Counted from the stretch's first letter, positions 26,140 through 35,883 are shown. The stretch: DNA of 64,000 nucleotides from CAVYUC01 sp963816685 (GCA_963816685.1 CAWFMB010000012.1:272326-336325); one strand, 5' to 3'. The notes: generated by a model not told the origin, from the letters alone. Program-made: numbers and translations.

Positions 26140-27180
26140 ATGAAATACAATTCAATTTTTAAACTCGTTCTCCTTTGTTTTGCGTTTGCGGTTATGGCAT
26201 CTTCATGTGTAAAAGAAGGCCCTATGGGTCCAGCAGGTGAAGATGGAGTAGATGGAGTAGACGGACAAGACGGACAGGACGGACAAATTACCTGTCTGGC
26301 ATGTCACGCAGGAAACAGCATGGAAGCAATCCAGGCTCAGTTTGCAATGTCAGTGCACAGTGCAGGTGCTATTGCTGTTGATTATGCAGGCGGAAGGGCA
26401 GCTTGTGCCCAATGTCACTCACATGAAGGATTTGTGCAGTATGCTGAGTTTGGCGGAGTATTGGGGGATATTACCAATCCTTCTGCATGGGAATGCAGCA
26501 CATGTCACGGAATCCACAACACTTTTGAGGAAGGTTATACATCCTCTTTAAGGTTAACTGATCCTGTAGTTGCAAATTTCAACTCATCGGTAACTATGGA
26601 TTTAATCGGAAACAGCAATCTTTGTGCCGTTTGCCATCAGTCAAGAACTGCTGAACCGAATACAGCTACTCCAGGCGAAACATTCCGTATTTCCAACACT
26701 CACTACGGACCACACCACGGCCCACAGGCTAACATAGTAATGGGTGAAGGCTTTGCTGAACTTCCGGGTTCTGTTGCATATCCTGCAGCAGGTAACTCTT
26801 TCCACCACCAGGAAGGCGCTTCTTGTGTAGGTTGCCACATGGGTGAATTTGGTGTTGGCGGCGGCCACTCTTTCATTCCGAGTCTTCAGGCTTGTATTGA
26901 CTGCCATGATTCAGAAATGGACGATTACAACTATGGCGGCGTTCAAAGCACTACTGCTAGCCAGCTGGAGCAATTGAGAGACAAACTGGTTGAATTGGGC
27001 GTTGTTGAATATGTTGAAGCTGACGATGCATACGAACCAGTTGTTGGAACATATCCGATGGTTCAGGCTCAAGCTTATTTCAACTGGATTGGTATTGAAG
27101 AAGACCGCAGTTTGGGTGTTCACAATCCAAAATATGTAAATGCTATTTTGACCAACACGCTGGAAGCGTTGGGCGAATAA
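26140..27180 (+). CDS. Hexaheme c-type cytochrome lipoprotein with a collagen-like linker
   Basis: A 346-residue exported lipoprotein (MKYNSIFKLVLLCFAFAVMA then SSC, Cys23). Residues about 27-48 form a short Gly-X-Y repeat (GPMGPAGEDGVDGVDGQD and on), a flexible or trimerising stalk. Six CxxCH sites follow: CLACH, CAQCH, CSTCH, CAVCH, CVGCH and CIDCH, with several extra His that could be distal ligands. It is probably anchored in the outer membrane and may face outward. First gene of the cytochrome island. No catalytic motif recognised, so electron transfer is the safest role. Confidence 0.87.
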   Translation: MKYNSIFKLVLLCFAFAVMASSCVKEGPMGPAGEDGVDGVDGQDGQDGQITCLACHAGNSMEAIQAQFAMSVHSAGAIAVDYAGGRAACAQCHSHEGFVQYAEFGGVLGDITNPSAWECSTCHGIHNTFEEGYTSSLRLTDPVVANFNSSVTMDLIGNSNLCAVCHQSRTAEPNTATPGETFRISNTHYGPHHGPQANIVMGEGFAELPGSVAYPAAGNSFHHQEGASCVGCHMGEFGVGGGHSFIPSLQACIDCHDSEMDDYNYGGVQSTTASQLEQLRDKLVELGVVEYVEADDAYEPVVGTYPMVQAQAYFNWIGIEEDRSLGVHNPKYVNAILTNTLEALGE

Positions 27181-27200
27181 AATTTCAAGCATAATAAACT

Positions 27201-27238
27201 AAAAAAAAGACTTCTTATCAAACAGAAGTCTTTTTTTT
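27201..27238. terminator. Bidirectional terminator after the hexaheme cytochrome
   Basis: AAAAAGACTTCT and AGAAGTCTTTTTT form a strong hairpin with A and T runs on both sides, 20 bases after the stop at 27180. The next gene may be expressed at a lower level or from its own promoter. Confidence 0.88.
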
Positions 27239-27304
27239 AAATTTTATACAAAATGGAACAATTAAGTTCCATGAGTTACCATAAAAAAATTAAAATATTA
27301 ACGA

Positions 27305-27694
27305 ATGAAAATATTAGGATTCTTTTTCACAATTGCTGTAGTTGCACTGCTTTTTAGCGGATGCAAATACGATTTTATTGTTCCGGAAGAAGTGCCCGAT
27401 CCTACTGATACAACTGTGGTTGTTTCTTTTTCGGAAGAGATTGTTCCTATTTTCACTGAAAACAACAATTGTACTCAGTGTCATAGTACAGGCGGACAAA
27501 TGCCGGACCTGACAGCTGGTAATGCCTATTCTTCGATAAATAACTCACGTTATATTAACAAGGGTACTCCGGAAGAAAGCCTTATCTATACAAAACCAAA
27601 TCCTGCAACCAGCGGTCATTCGCAAAAAAAATATACAGAGGCCCAGGCAGGATTGATACTTAAATGGATCATTCAGGGAGCCAAAAACAATTAA
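27305..27694 (+). CDS. Monoheme cytochrome c lipoprotein
   Basis: A 129-residue lipoprotein (MKILGFFFTIAVVALLFSGC, Cys20) with a single heme site CTQCH (about 57-61) in the context IFTENNNCTQCHSTGGQMPD, and a C-terminal AQAGLILKWIIQGAKNN helix typical of small class I-like cytochromes. The methionine of GGQMPDL may be the sixth ligand. It ends just before, and overlaps an upstream reading of, the next gene (a beta-barrel protein). Pairs of a monoheme lipoprotein and such a barrel are common in Bacteroidota. Electron carrier at the outer or inner membrane. Confidence 0.85.
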   Translation: MKILGFFFTIAVVALLFSGCKYDFIVPEEVPDPTDTTVVVSFSEEIVPIFTENNNCTQCHSTGGQMPDLTAGNAYSSINNSRYINKGTPEESLIYTKPNPATSGHSQKKYTEAQAGLILKWIIQGAKNN

Positions 27695-27714
27695 TAATAT
27701 TTAAAATGACTGTT

Positions 27715-28617
27715 ATGAAAAAATACATATTGTTTCTAATTGTTTTAGGAATTTCATTTAGCACTGCTTTTGCCCAGGATGCCGAAGCAACTGACGAACC
27801 TGTATACCTGCCATTCGAAAGTGGTATTCTTATTAATCAGCATACATCCGTAATACCTGATGTTAAAACGCTTGAATTTATTATTCAGCATAAATTTGGA
27901 TCCATTGAAAACGGCCATTCCGATTTGTGGGGACTTTATTCAAGCGCGAATGTTCGGCTGGCATTAAACTATGTTCCGGTAAAAAATCTGCAGGTAGGAA
28001 TTGGCCAGACCAGGAAAAATATGTATACCGATGTAAATGCCAAATGGACTGTATTTGAGCAAACCCAGAGTAACTCCATACCGGTAGCGGTAACATTATT
28101 TGGTTCGGCAGCGGTTGACGGAAGAAACGAAAGTGCTTTCGGAACTGCCAGAGTTGTTGATACAAAAGGTGAAACAATGCCGGTTGACGTTGCATTTGGC
28201 GACAGGTTGACTTACTTTTCACAACTAATCGTTGGACGTAAATTTACCGACTGGTTATCTTTGCAGGCAGCTGCAAGTTTTACGCATTATAATATGGTTG
28301 GCTGGGATTATGATCATGATGTGGTTGGTGCTCATTTTAACGGAAGAATTAAATTTTCACCACAATCATCATTCATTTTCAATTATGATTTGCCACTGAA
28401 AATTAAAAATATTTCGGAACAAACCAACTGGGATAATTTTGCAGAACCGAATTTGGCATTTGGTGTCGATATTTCTACTTATACCCATTCATTCCAGATT
28501 TATATTGGCAATGCAGGCGGTATTCTTCCGCAGGATATAATGATGTATAATCAAAGTAAATTTGACAAACAGGGTATTGCTCTTGGTTTCACTATTACCC
28601 GGCTTTGGATGTATTAG
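27715..28617 (+). CDS. DUF5777-like outer-membrane beta-barrel protein
   Basis: A protein of 300 residues from the ATG at 27715 (MKKYILFLIVLGISFSTAFA, signal peptidase I site before QDAEA); an ATG three codons earlier is equally possible. The body is a series of short amphipathic strands (LEFIIQHKFGSIENGHSDLW, NVRLALNYVPVKNLQVGIG, FQIYIGNAGGIL) ending GFTITRLWMY with a C-terminal aromatic, as expected for an outer-membrane barrel. It resembles the DUF5777 family. Lying between cytochrome genes, it could be the porin part of a porin-cytochrome conduit; that is inference. Confidence 0.78.
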   Translation: MKKYILFLIVLGISFSTAFAQDAEATDEPVYLPFESGILINQHTSVIPDVKTLEFIIQHKFGSIENGHSDLWGLYSSANVRLALNYVPVKNLQVGIGQTRKNMYTDVNAKWTVFEQTQSNSIPVAVTLFGSAAVDGRNESAFGTARVVDTKGETMPVDVAFGDRLTYFSQLIVGRKFTDWLSLQAAASFTHYNMVGWDYDHDVVGAHFNGRIKFSPQSSFIFNYDLPLKIKNISEQTNWDNFAEPNLAFGVDISTYTHSFQIYIGNAGGILPQDIMMYNQSKFDKQGIALGFTITRLWMY

Positions 28618-28651
28618 AGATTCAAAATTAATTTATACAGATGTCAATGAG

Positions 28652-28688
28652 AAAATGGTAATATCGTTTACAGATGTTACCATTTTTT
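28652..28688 (+). terminator. Terminator after the beta-barrel gene
   Basis: Perfect ten-base arms AAAATGGTAA (28652-28661) and TTACCATTTT (28677-28686) followed by a T run, 35 bases beyond the stop. Confidence 0.85.
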
Positions 28689-28803
28689 CGATTTTTAAGA
28701 GCCAGTCCAAAAGAAACAAAGGTTCGAAAACAATATTAAAAGGCAAAACCATTGCATTAATGATCCTGACATTATAAAAAATGATCAATTAAAATTCGCA
28801 GAA

Positions 28804-29742
28804 ATGAAATATCGCCTGAAGCTACTATTAAACCTTATATTAATTTGCTGTTCATCATTACAATTGTATTCACAATCGTATGAAGATGCACAACATCATC
28901 AATGTTTGAGATGTCATTCCAATCAAACCTACACCTTCCATAACGAATTAATGGATACACAGGAAAAAAGACTGATGAATCCATTCTACATCATTGACAC
29001 TTTGGCCTTACGCACTGGAGTTCATAACCAGTTTGACTGTACAGATTGCCATTCATATGAATACAGTACTTATCCGCATGCGGCCAATTTAAAGCTTGAA
29101 CCTTTGGCAACCTGTCTGGATTGTCATGGTGGTGATGAATCATTTGCTACATATCAATTCGATAAAATACAGGAAGAATATCAAAAAAGTGTGCATTACG
29201 AGGTTTACGGTGATAATTTTACCTGTTCGAAATGTCACAGCCAACACACTTATGCAACCACGGCAAGAACCAGCAGTGATGTTCTTGAAATTGTTGAGTA
29301 CAGCAATAATATGTGTCTTTCGTGCCACAATTCGATGATAAAATATAAGCTGGTTTCAGGGAGAGAAAGACCACAGTTAACACAGGTCCATGACTGGCTG
29401 CCAAACCAGGAACTCCATTTTCAGCATGTAAGGTGTATTGAGTGCCATACTGAAGTTGTTGAAGGTTTGATGGTATCTCACAACATTCAGGGAAAAGAAA
29501 AGGCTGTAAGAAAATGTGTTGAATGCCACACTGCTGATTCAAGATTGAAAGCTTCGTTATACAAATATCAAAATCTGCAGCAGCGTTCGGAAGGTGGTAA
29601 ATTCAGTGCTTTTATTTCAAATGAATCGTATGTTATAGGTACACACCAGATTCCGGAACTTAAAATTTTAAGTTACATTATCTTTTTTGCCGCACTGGCC
29701 GGTATTCTAATTCATTCTTTTTTCAGATTTTTAAAAAAGTAA
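28804..29742 (+). CDS. Heptaheme c-type cytochrome with C-terminal membrane anchor
   Basis: A 312-residue protein with a signal peptide (MKYRLKLLLNLILICCSSLQ, cut after LYS or so) and seven CxxCH sites: CLRCH, CTDCH, CLDCH, CSKCH, CLSCH, CIECH and CVECH. A single hydrophobic helix near residues 288-306 (LSYIIFFAALAGILIHSFF) anchors it to the inner membrane with the hemes outside. It lies six bases before a cytochrome b gene, so the pair probably forms a quinol dehydrogenase in which the b subunit takes electrons from quinol and passes them to the hemes. Confidence 0.87.
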   Translation: MKYRLKLLLNLILICCSSLQLYSQSYEDAQHHQCLRCHSNQTYTFHNELMDTQEKRLMNPFYIIDTLALRTGVHNQFDCTDCHSYEYSTYPHAANLKLEPLATCLDCHGGDESFATYQFDKIQEEYQKSVHYEVYGDNFTCSKCHSQHTYATTARTSSDVLEIVEYSNNMCLSCHNSMIKYKLVSGRERPQLTQVHDWLPNQELHFQHVRCIECHTEVVEGLMVSHNIQGKEKAVRKCVECHTADSRLKASLYKYQNLQQRSEGGKFSAFISNESYVIGTHQIPELKILSYIIFFAALAGILIHSFFRFLKK

Positions 29743-29748
29743 CAAAAA

Positions 29749-30366
29749 ATGAATTCAAATAACAAAATCTATTTTTACCCGCTTTGGCTACGCATCTGGC
29801 ACGGAATTAACGCCCTGGGCATAATTCTTTTAATCATTACCGGACTTTCAATGAATTCAGGAGTTGAATCTTCTTTCATTCAATTTAACCTTGCAGTAAA
29901 TATTCATAATGTTTCAGGTGTAATTATCTCCTTGAATTATCTGCTTTTTATCATTGGAAATGCAATGACAGGTAACAGCAAATTTTATATAATAAAGCCA
30001 AAAGGTTTTCTAAAACGTCCGATGAAACAGGCCTATTATTATGCCTGGGGTATGTTTCACGGAATGAAAGCTCCTTACCCGCTTTCGGAAAAAAGAAAGT
30101 TTAATCCGTTACAAAAATATTTTTACATTATTGTCATGTATCTTGCTGTACCGGTTGTTATTTTCACCGGATTTGCATTATTATTTCCCGAAATCATTTT
30201 TGAAAGAATATATAATATCAGCGGAATATTAATAACAGCCGTTTCGCATTCGGTATTTGGTTTTTTTATCTCCATCTTTTTAATCATTCATTTGTACGTG
30301 GCATCAATAGGCAAATCGCCACTTGAAAATTTTAAAAGTATTGTATCAGGCTGGCATCATATCTAA
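29749..30366 (+). CDS. Diheme cytochrome b (b561/thiosulfate-reductase type)
   Basis: A 205-residue membrane protein with four or five hydrophobic helices. Candidate heme ligands are His in RIWHGINALG (about 18), NIHNVSG (about 53), AVSHSVFGF and LIIHLYVASIG. The arrangement, with WHG in the first helix, matches the cytochrome b561-like subunits of thiosulfate reductase and hydrogenase type complexes. It should oxidise menaquinol and deliver electrons to the heptaheme cytochrome encoded six bases upstream. Confidence 0.85.
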   Translation: MNSNNKIYFYPLWLRIWHGINALGIILLIITGLSMNSGVESSFIQFNLAVNIHNVSGVIISLNYLLFIIGNAMTGNSKFYIIKPKGFLKRPMKQAYYYAWGMFHGMKAPYPLSEKRKFNPLQKYFYIIVMYLAVPVVIFTGFALLFPEIIFERIYNISGILITAVSHSVFGFFISIFLIIHLYVASIGKSPLENFKSIVSGWHHI

Positions 30367-30480
30367 ACAGAATCAAAAAAACAAATAGTATCATCATTTA
30401 ATGCTATTTAAAACATATACAAACAGAGAAGGACGCGCATTATGACAAGAGGAGTATGTTTTAACGCAGGAAATCGGATT

Positions 30481-33279
30481 ATGAATAAATTTAAGAATCT
30501 GTATTCCGGAAATCATTTAAAAATCAAATTATTTATTTTACTGCTTGTTGCCGCAGGTTTCCAGGCAGCAGCACAATCCAACGAAGATTGTTTCATGTGT
30601 CACGACGATCCTGGCATGACAACCATGCGGGGAGGCAGAGAAGTTTCGAGGTATATCCCTTCGGGCATTCTTGAGAAATCAGTTCATAACTACCTTGAAT
30701 GTGTTTCATGTCATGCTGACGCAGCTGTGGAAGATTTTCCGCATCCTGATACTCTTGCCCCGGTAAATTGCGGCGAGTGTCATGATGATGCAATGTCAAA
30801 CTTTTTGGGGGGTGTGCATGGTACCGCATTTCAAAAAAACGACAAAAATGCCCCTACTTGTTCTGAATGTCACGGAACACACGAAATTCTTGCATCATCA
30901 AATACTGATTCGCGTACATACAAGATGAACATTCCGGTTTTGTGCGGTAAATGTCATCGTGAAGGTGCACCGGTTGCAAGGGATTACAATATTACAGAAC
31001 ACAATATTCTTGAAAATTACAGCCAGGGGATTCATGGCAGGGGATTGTTCAGCAGCGGTTTGATTGTTACTGCCACCTGTAATGATTGTCATGGAAATCA
31101 CCTGATACTGCCGCACACGAATATCAATTCAAGCATTTCGTCTAAAAATGTGGCTTCAACCTGTATGAAATGCCATGCCCGAATTGAAACCGTCCATGTA
31201 AAGGTTATCAATCAGGAATTGTGGGAGAAAAAGCCCGGGGCAATTCCTGCATGTACTGATTGCCACCCACCCCATAACGTGGAAATGCAGAATATCCTGA
31301 ACACGATTTCAGATAAAACCTGCCTTGCATGTCACGAAAATACCGATAAAACCATGAAGGATGGTGAACGGGTAGTTTCGTTAAATGTGGACGTACATGA
31401 CCTTGCAAATTCTGCGCATAATAACATTACATGTGTAAAATGTCATTCGGATGTAACAGTTAACAGTGCACGTCCGTGTGAAACAGCAAATAAGGTGGAT
31501 TGCTCCAATTGCCATGCAGAAGAAGCAGATATTTATTTTTCAAGCGGCCATGGTCAGGCATATTTCAGAAAGCAACCCAATGCACCATATTGTACTGATT
31601 GTCACGGAACGCACATGGTTAAACAAAAAGAGGACGAAACTTCACCCGTTTTCCGTTCCAAAATTCCTTCTTTATGTGGAGAATGCCATACTGCAAATGG
31701 AAAAGCAGTTATGGGAACCGACTTAAAAGAAATCGATGCATATTTTGATTATTCCACAAGTGTGCATGGTAAAAGTCTTGAAGAAAAAGGGCTGCTGTCG
31801 ACTGCTGTTTGTACTGATTGTCATACATCGCATTTAAATTTGAAGGAATCCGATCCGCGTTCATCTGTTAATCCTGCAAATATTGCTGCAACTTGTGGTA
31901 AATGCCACAAAGGAATTTATGATGATTACAGGATAAGTGACCATGCTTACAGGGAAAGCACAGGAGAAATGGAATATCCTACCTGTGAAACCTGCCATAC
32001 TGCTCATTTGATTTCAGAGGTTCACCAGGACAAATTCATGTCGGAAATAACAACCCAGTGTGGGAAATGTCATACCGAACTTGCCGAAACTTACCTTGAA
32101 ACTTACCATGGTAAAGTTTATCAGCTGGGATATATGGAGGCTGCCAGATGTTCTGATTGTCATGGGGCACATGGTATTTACAAAATGGACAATCCGGCAT
32201 CAACTATCAATCCGCGCAATATAGTCGGAACCTGCAAAAAATGCCACACCGATGCCAATATGAAATTTACAGGATACCTGACCCATGCAACACATTACGA
32301 CAAGAGCAATTTCCCGTGGCTTTATTATACTTTCTGGGCAATGACTGCACTTTTATTAAGCGTATTTGCATTTTTTGGACTTCATACCTTATTGTGGCTT
32401 CCCCGCTCTCTCGGAGCAATGATTAAAAAGAAAAAGCATCCGAAACGAACCGGGCAACAAATGTATATCCGCCGTTTTTCAAAAAGAAACAGGATTACCC
32501 ACATTTTTGTAATTGTAAGTTTTATTTTGCTTGCACTTACAGGAATGATTCTCAAATTTGCCTATATGCCGTGGGCCAGATTCCTGTCCGATTTAGTTGG
32601 AGGAGCAGGAGTTGCCGGTGTAATTCATCGAATTGCTGCTGTTGCAACCTTTGGTTATTTTGTTTTCCATGTGGTTTCCCTGCTTAAAATAAAATTCCAA
32701 AAGGGTATTAAAGTCAGCAAATTTATTTTCAGCAGTAATTCACTGATGTTCAACCGTAAGGATATCAAAGATTTTTGGGCTTCATTAAAATGGTTTACAG
32801 GAATAGGTCCGCGCCCGGAATATGGTCGCTGGACATACTGGGAAAAATTTGACTATTTTGCTGTGTTCTGGGGTGTATTAGTCATTGGATCCACAGGACT
32901 GATGCTTTGGTTCCCCGAGTTCTTCACCCAGATTTTCCCGGGATGGTTTATCAATGTTGCTCAAATTATCCATAGTGATGAAGCACTTCTGGCAGTTGGA
33001 TTTATTTTTACAATCCACTTCTTCAATACTCACCTCCGTCCGGAATCTTTTCCGATGGATACTGTAATATTTACCGGCTATGTCCCACTCGAAGAATATA
33101 AACAGGACAGACCGCACGAATACGAACAACTTAAAAAATCAGGAAAACTGGAAGATGTAATTATGATTAAGAATTTCTCGAAACAAAAAATGAGAATGAT
33201 CAAGTTGTTTGGTTTTGTTGCACTGTTTACGGGAATCATTCTTGTTATTCTGATTGTGTATTCTTTGTTTTTTCATTGA
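30481..33279 (+). CDS. Nineteen-heme cytochrome fused to a cytochrome b membrane domain
   Basis: A 932-residue protein from the ATG at 30481, which gives a proper signal peptide (LFILLLVAAGFQAAAQ). I count nineteen CxxCH sites, from CFMCH at the start to CKKCH near 32240. They fall into two similar blocks of eight hemes (each with a CxxCHGTH and a later CGKCH or CGECH) and a final three, so the region arose by duplication. From about residue 610 there are about six hydrophobic helices with paired His (for example THIFVIVSFILLALTGM, GVIHRIAAVATFGYFVFHVV, IHSDEALLAVGFIFTIHFFN), a cytochrome b561-like quinol module. One chain thus joins a quinol oxidase site to a long heme wire. Confidence 0.88.
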   Translation: MNKFKNLYSGNHLKIKLFILLLVAAGFQAAAQSNEDCFMCHDDPGMTTMRGGREVSRYIPSGILEKSVHNYLECVSCHADAAVEDFPHPDTLAPVNCGECHDDAMSNFLGGVHGTAFQKNDKNAPTCSECHGTHEILASSNTDSRTYKMNIPVLCGKCHREGAPVARDYNITEHNILENYSQGIHGRGLFSSGLIVTATCNDCHGNHLILPHTNINSSISSKNVASTCMKCHARIETVHVKVINQELWEKKPGAIPACTDCHPPHNVEMQNILNTISDKTCLACHENTDKTMKDGERVVSLNVDVHDLANSAHNNITCVKCHSDVTVNSARPCETANKVDCSNCHAEEADIYFSSGHGQAYFRKQPNAPYCTDCHGTHMVKQKEDETSPVFRSKIPSLCGECHTANGKAVMGTDLKEIDAYFDYSTSVHGKSLEEKGLLSTAVCTDCHTSHLNLKESDPRSSVNPANIAATCGKCHKGIYDDYRISDHAYRESTGEMEYPTCETCHTAHLISEVHQDKFMSEITTQCGKCHTELAETYLETYHGKVYQLGYMEAARCSDCHGAHGIYKMDNPASTINPRNIVGTCKKCHTDANMKFTGYLTHATHYDKSNFPWLYYTFWAMTALLLSVFAFFGLHTLLWLPRSLGAMIKKKKHPKRTGQQMYIRRFSKRNRITHIFVIVSFILLALTGMILKFAYMPWARFLSDLVGGAGVAGVIHRIAAVATFGYFVFHVVSLLKIKFQKGIKVSKFIFSSNSLMFNRKDIKDFWASLKWFTGIGPRPEYGRWTYWEKFDYFAVFWGVLVIGSTGLMLWFPEFFTQIFPGWFINVAQIIHSDEALLAVGFIFTIHFFNTHLRPESFPMDTVIFTGYVPLEEYKQDRPHEYEQLKKSGKLEDVIMIKNFSKQKMRMIKLFGFVALFTGIILVILIVYSLFFH

Positions 33280-33526
33280 CAATGCTAAAAAACTGTACCA
33301 TCAAAATAGTTATTGAGAGAAAATAATATTAAAAATCAGCAATTGGCAACTCGTTGAATATTAATATGACAACCGGTTGGGTATGCTCTGTTGCTTTAAA
33401 ACATAATTTCATAATTTACACGCATATATAGAAGTTGTATAAATTAAGAAACTGTATTGAATTATTCCCTGTTTTTTACAAACTTGCGTCTTTATTGTAA
33501 AGTGCAAATTACAAAGTAAGCATCAT
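33280..33526. other. AT-rich intergenic spacer
   Basis: No gene or clear hairpin. The length suggests a separate promoter for the NapC/NirT-type gene, but no convincing -33/-7 pair was found. Confidence 0.4.
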
Positions 33527-35029
33527 ATGAAATTACCATCATCCATTAGAAATTGGATTTCAATAACCGGAGCAGTATTAGCTGTTTTTAACCTTGCATC
33601 AATTCTATCCTTATTTGTTTTAAATACATTTTTTGGATTTGGCGGTTCCTACATTGGGTTATTTATATACATAGTATTGCCAATTTTTCTTATCGCCGGT
33701 TTACTTTTAATTCCTATTGGAATGCGGATAAACCGTAAAAGGGCCCGGAAAGCTGAAAAAGAAGGTAAAAGACTAAACTGGCCGGTTCTTGATTTTAACA
33801 ACGTTGCCACACGTAATGCAGGTACAATTTTTATTGCCGGGACTGTTGTCCTTCTTATCATTTCTTCGGTTGGAAGTTATGAGGCTTTTCATTATACCGA
33901 ATCAGTTGAATTTTGCGGAAAACTTTGTCATCAGGTAATGGAACCCGAATATGTTACTTACCATGGATCTCCTCATGAACGGGTAGCTTGTGTTGAATGT
34001 CATGTTGGAGCAGGTGCAAGCTGGTATGTAAAAAGTAAATTATCAGGTCTTTATCAGGTATATTCAGTTCTTGCAAAAAAATATCCGCAACCGATTCCAA
34101 CTCCTATTGCCAATTTACGCCCTGCAAGGGAAACCTGTGAAGAATGTCACTGGCCTGAAAAATTTTACGACCATAAACTTCGTGTCAAACATTCATTCCT
34201 TACTGATGAAGAAAATACCGAACGGGTTATCAATATGCAAATAAAAACCAGCACCAAAATGGTTATGGGTGAGCTCGAAAAGGGAATCCACCAGCATATT
34301 GATCCAAATGTAAGAATTGAATATAAAACCACAGCAGAAAACCGGCAGGTTATTCCATGGGTTCGATACACAAACCTTGCAACAGGAGAATCCCAGGTAT
34401 TTACCGATGATGAAAATATACTTGGTGAAGCGCAAATGGATTCGCTTGAAACGAGAGTAATGGACTGTCTGGATTGTCATAACCGTCCGTCGCACGATTA
34501 TGAAGCCCCACAGAATTTTATTGATAAAAAAATGGCCGAAGGCAAAATTCCGACAGATATTCCAAGCATAAAAATGGTGGCAATGCTGGCACTTAATCAG
34601 GAATATCCGACAAAAGACAGTGCATTTTTTGCCATACAAACTCAGGTGAAAGATTTTTATGAATCCGGATATCCTGAAATATGGGAAACCAGAAAAGCAG
34701 ACATCGAAAAAGCAACGCTTGAAATTCAGGATGGTTATGCCAATAACATCTTTCCTTTTATGAATGCAACATGGAAAGCTTATCCAAATAATATTTCACA
34801 TATGGAATCCGATGGTTGTTTTCGTTGTCACAATGACAGACATGCTTCGGAATCGGGAAAGGTTATTTCAAAAGATTGCAACCTGTGTCACGATATCCTT
34901 GCCCAGGGAACTCCGGATTCCATGCAGTATTCAACTTCATTTGAACCCCTTGAATTTGAACATCCTGTAGATGTTGGCGAAGATTGGAAAACAGAATTTT
35001 GTTCAATGTGTCATTCTGCTTTGTATTGA
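33527..35029 (+). CDS. NapC/NirT-type membrane-anchored multiheme cytochrome with a CX3CH site
   Basis: A 500-residue protein with three hydrophobic segments (about 10-35, 40-65 and 102-122), then the NapC/NirT-like domain and a C-terminal extension. Heme sites: an atypical CGKLCH (CX3CH) at 33914-33931 followed by QVMEPEY, with Met as in the first heme of NapC/NrfH, then CVECH, CEECH, CLDCH, CFRCH, CNLCH and CSMCH. HVGAGASWYVKSKLSGLYQV and IANLRPARETCEECHW are standard family features. It should accept electrons from menaquinol and pass them to periplasmic partners such as the tetraheme protein encoded next. CX3CH might need a permissive heme lyase. Confidence 0.88.
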   Translation: MKLPSSIRNWISITGAVLAVFNLASILSLFVLNTFFGFGGSYIGLFIYIVLPIFLIAGLLLIPIGMRINRKRARKAEKEGKRLNWPVLDFNNVATRNAGTIFIAGTVVLLIISSVGSYEAFHYTESVEFCGKLCHQVMEPEYVTYHGSPHERVACVECHVGAGASWYVKSKLSGLYQVYSVLAKKYPQPIPTPIANLRPARETCEECHWPEKFYDHKLRVKHSFLTDEENTERVINMQIKTSTKMVMGELEKGIHQHIDPNVRIEYKTTAENRQVIPWVRYTNLATGESQVFTDDENILGEAQMDSLETRVMDCLDCHNRPSHDYEAPQNFIDKKMAEGKIPTDIPSIKMVAMLALNQEYPTKDSAFFAIQTQVKDFYESGYPEIWETRKADIEKATLEIQDGYANNIFPFMNATWKAYPNNISHMESDGCFRCHNDRHASESGKVISKDCNLCHDILAQGTPDSMQYSTSFEPLEFEHPVDVGEDWKTEFCSMCHSALY

Positions 35030-35167
35030 CATATAGCAATGAATATATGATGTTAAAATATTATTTTTGTAAAGAAATCCTCAGGATTAAAACATAAAAA
35101 AATAAAGAATAAATAAAATTGAATATTAAAATAGAAATCAAATATTAATCTTTTAAAAAATACAATT

Positions 35168-35659
35168 ATGAATTACAAAAAGTTAATGTTTTTATTGAGT
35201 TTGGCAATCATTTTTAGCTCAACTGCATTCGCTCAGGATTTTAAATACATTGGGGCATCAAAATGTAAAATGTGTCACAACAAACCTCCCAAAGGTGCAC
35301 AATACGATAAATGGGCCGCTGGTCCGCACGCACATGCACTTGATGTTTTGAAAGGTGACGAAAAGAATGATCCGAAATGTTTGAAATGCCATTCAACAGC
35401 TGTTCGGGCAGGTAAAGAAAATGTAGCAACATTAGATGTTAGTGAAGGTGTTTCCTGCGAATCATGCCACGGACCAGGCAGCGTTTACAAATCAGCTGCT
35501 ATCATGAAAAATCAGAAACTGGCACTGTCAAAAGGAATGATTCTTCCAACTGAAGAAGTATGCAGAAGTTGCCACAATGAAGAAAGTCCTACTTTCAAAG
35601 GTTTTAATTACGAAGAATTCAAAGCAAAAATTGCTCATGATGATCCAACAACTAATTAA
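35168..35659 (+). CDS. Tetraheme cytochrome c554-like protein
   Basis: A 163-residue exported protein (signal MNYKKLMFLLSLAIIFSSTA, cut before QDFKY) with four CxxCH sites: CKMCH (about 39), CLKCH, CESCH and CRSCH. IGASKCKMCH and KCLKCHSTA followed by GVSCESCHGPGSVY are typical of the cytochrome c554 family, small periplasmic electron carriers. It follows the NapC/NirT-type gene and ends at a strong terminator, so it is the last electron-transfer gene of this part and a natural acceptor for that cytochrome. Confidence 0.9.
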   Translation: MNYKKLMFLLSLAIIFSSTAFAQDFKYIGASKCKMCHNKPPKGAQYDKWAAGPHAHALDVLKGDEKNDPKCLKCHSTAVRAGKENVATLDVSEGVSCESCHGPGSVYKSAAIMKNQKLALSKGMILPTEEVCRSCHNEESPTFKGFNYEEFKAKIAHDDPTTN

Positions 35660-35680
35660 TTTAAAGTTGTTTTAGTTTTA

Positions 35681-35722
35681 AAAATTCCTTTGCTTACAAA
35701 TGAAGCAAAGGAATTTTTTTTT
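35681..35722 (+). terminator. Strong terminator after the tetraheme cytochrome
   Basis: Fifteen-base arms AAAATTCCTTTGCTT (35681-35695) and AAGCAAAGGAATTTT (35703-35717) followed by further T. Confidence 0.93.
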
Positions 35723-35883
35723 GAATGTATTCCTTCTGCTTCTTGATTTCGGAATAAAGTACCTGAATTAACCCTTAAGTTAACAAATTTGCTAATATTA
35801 AAATTTAAGGATTTTTGTGTTTGAAAAGAGCAAATAATATTTCATATTCGCTCCATTTTTAAATTAGAATTGATTTACTTATT

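Noticed and set aside
28562..28777. Plus-strand open frame overlapping the end of the beta-barrel gene
   Set aside because: It runs through the terminator at 28652-28688 and shows no family features.
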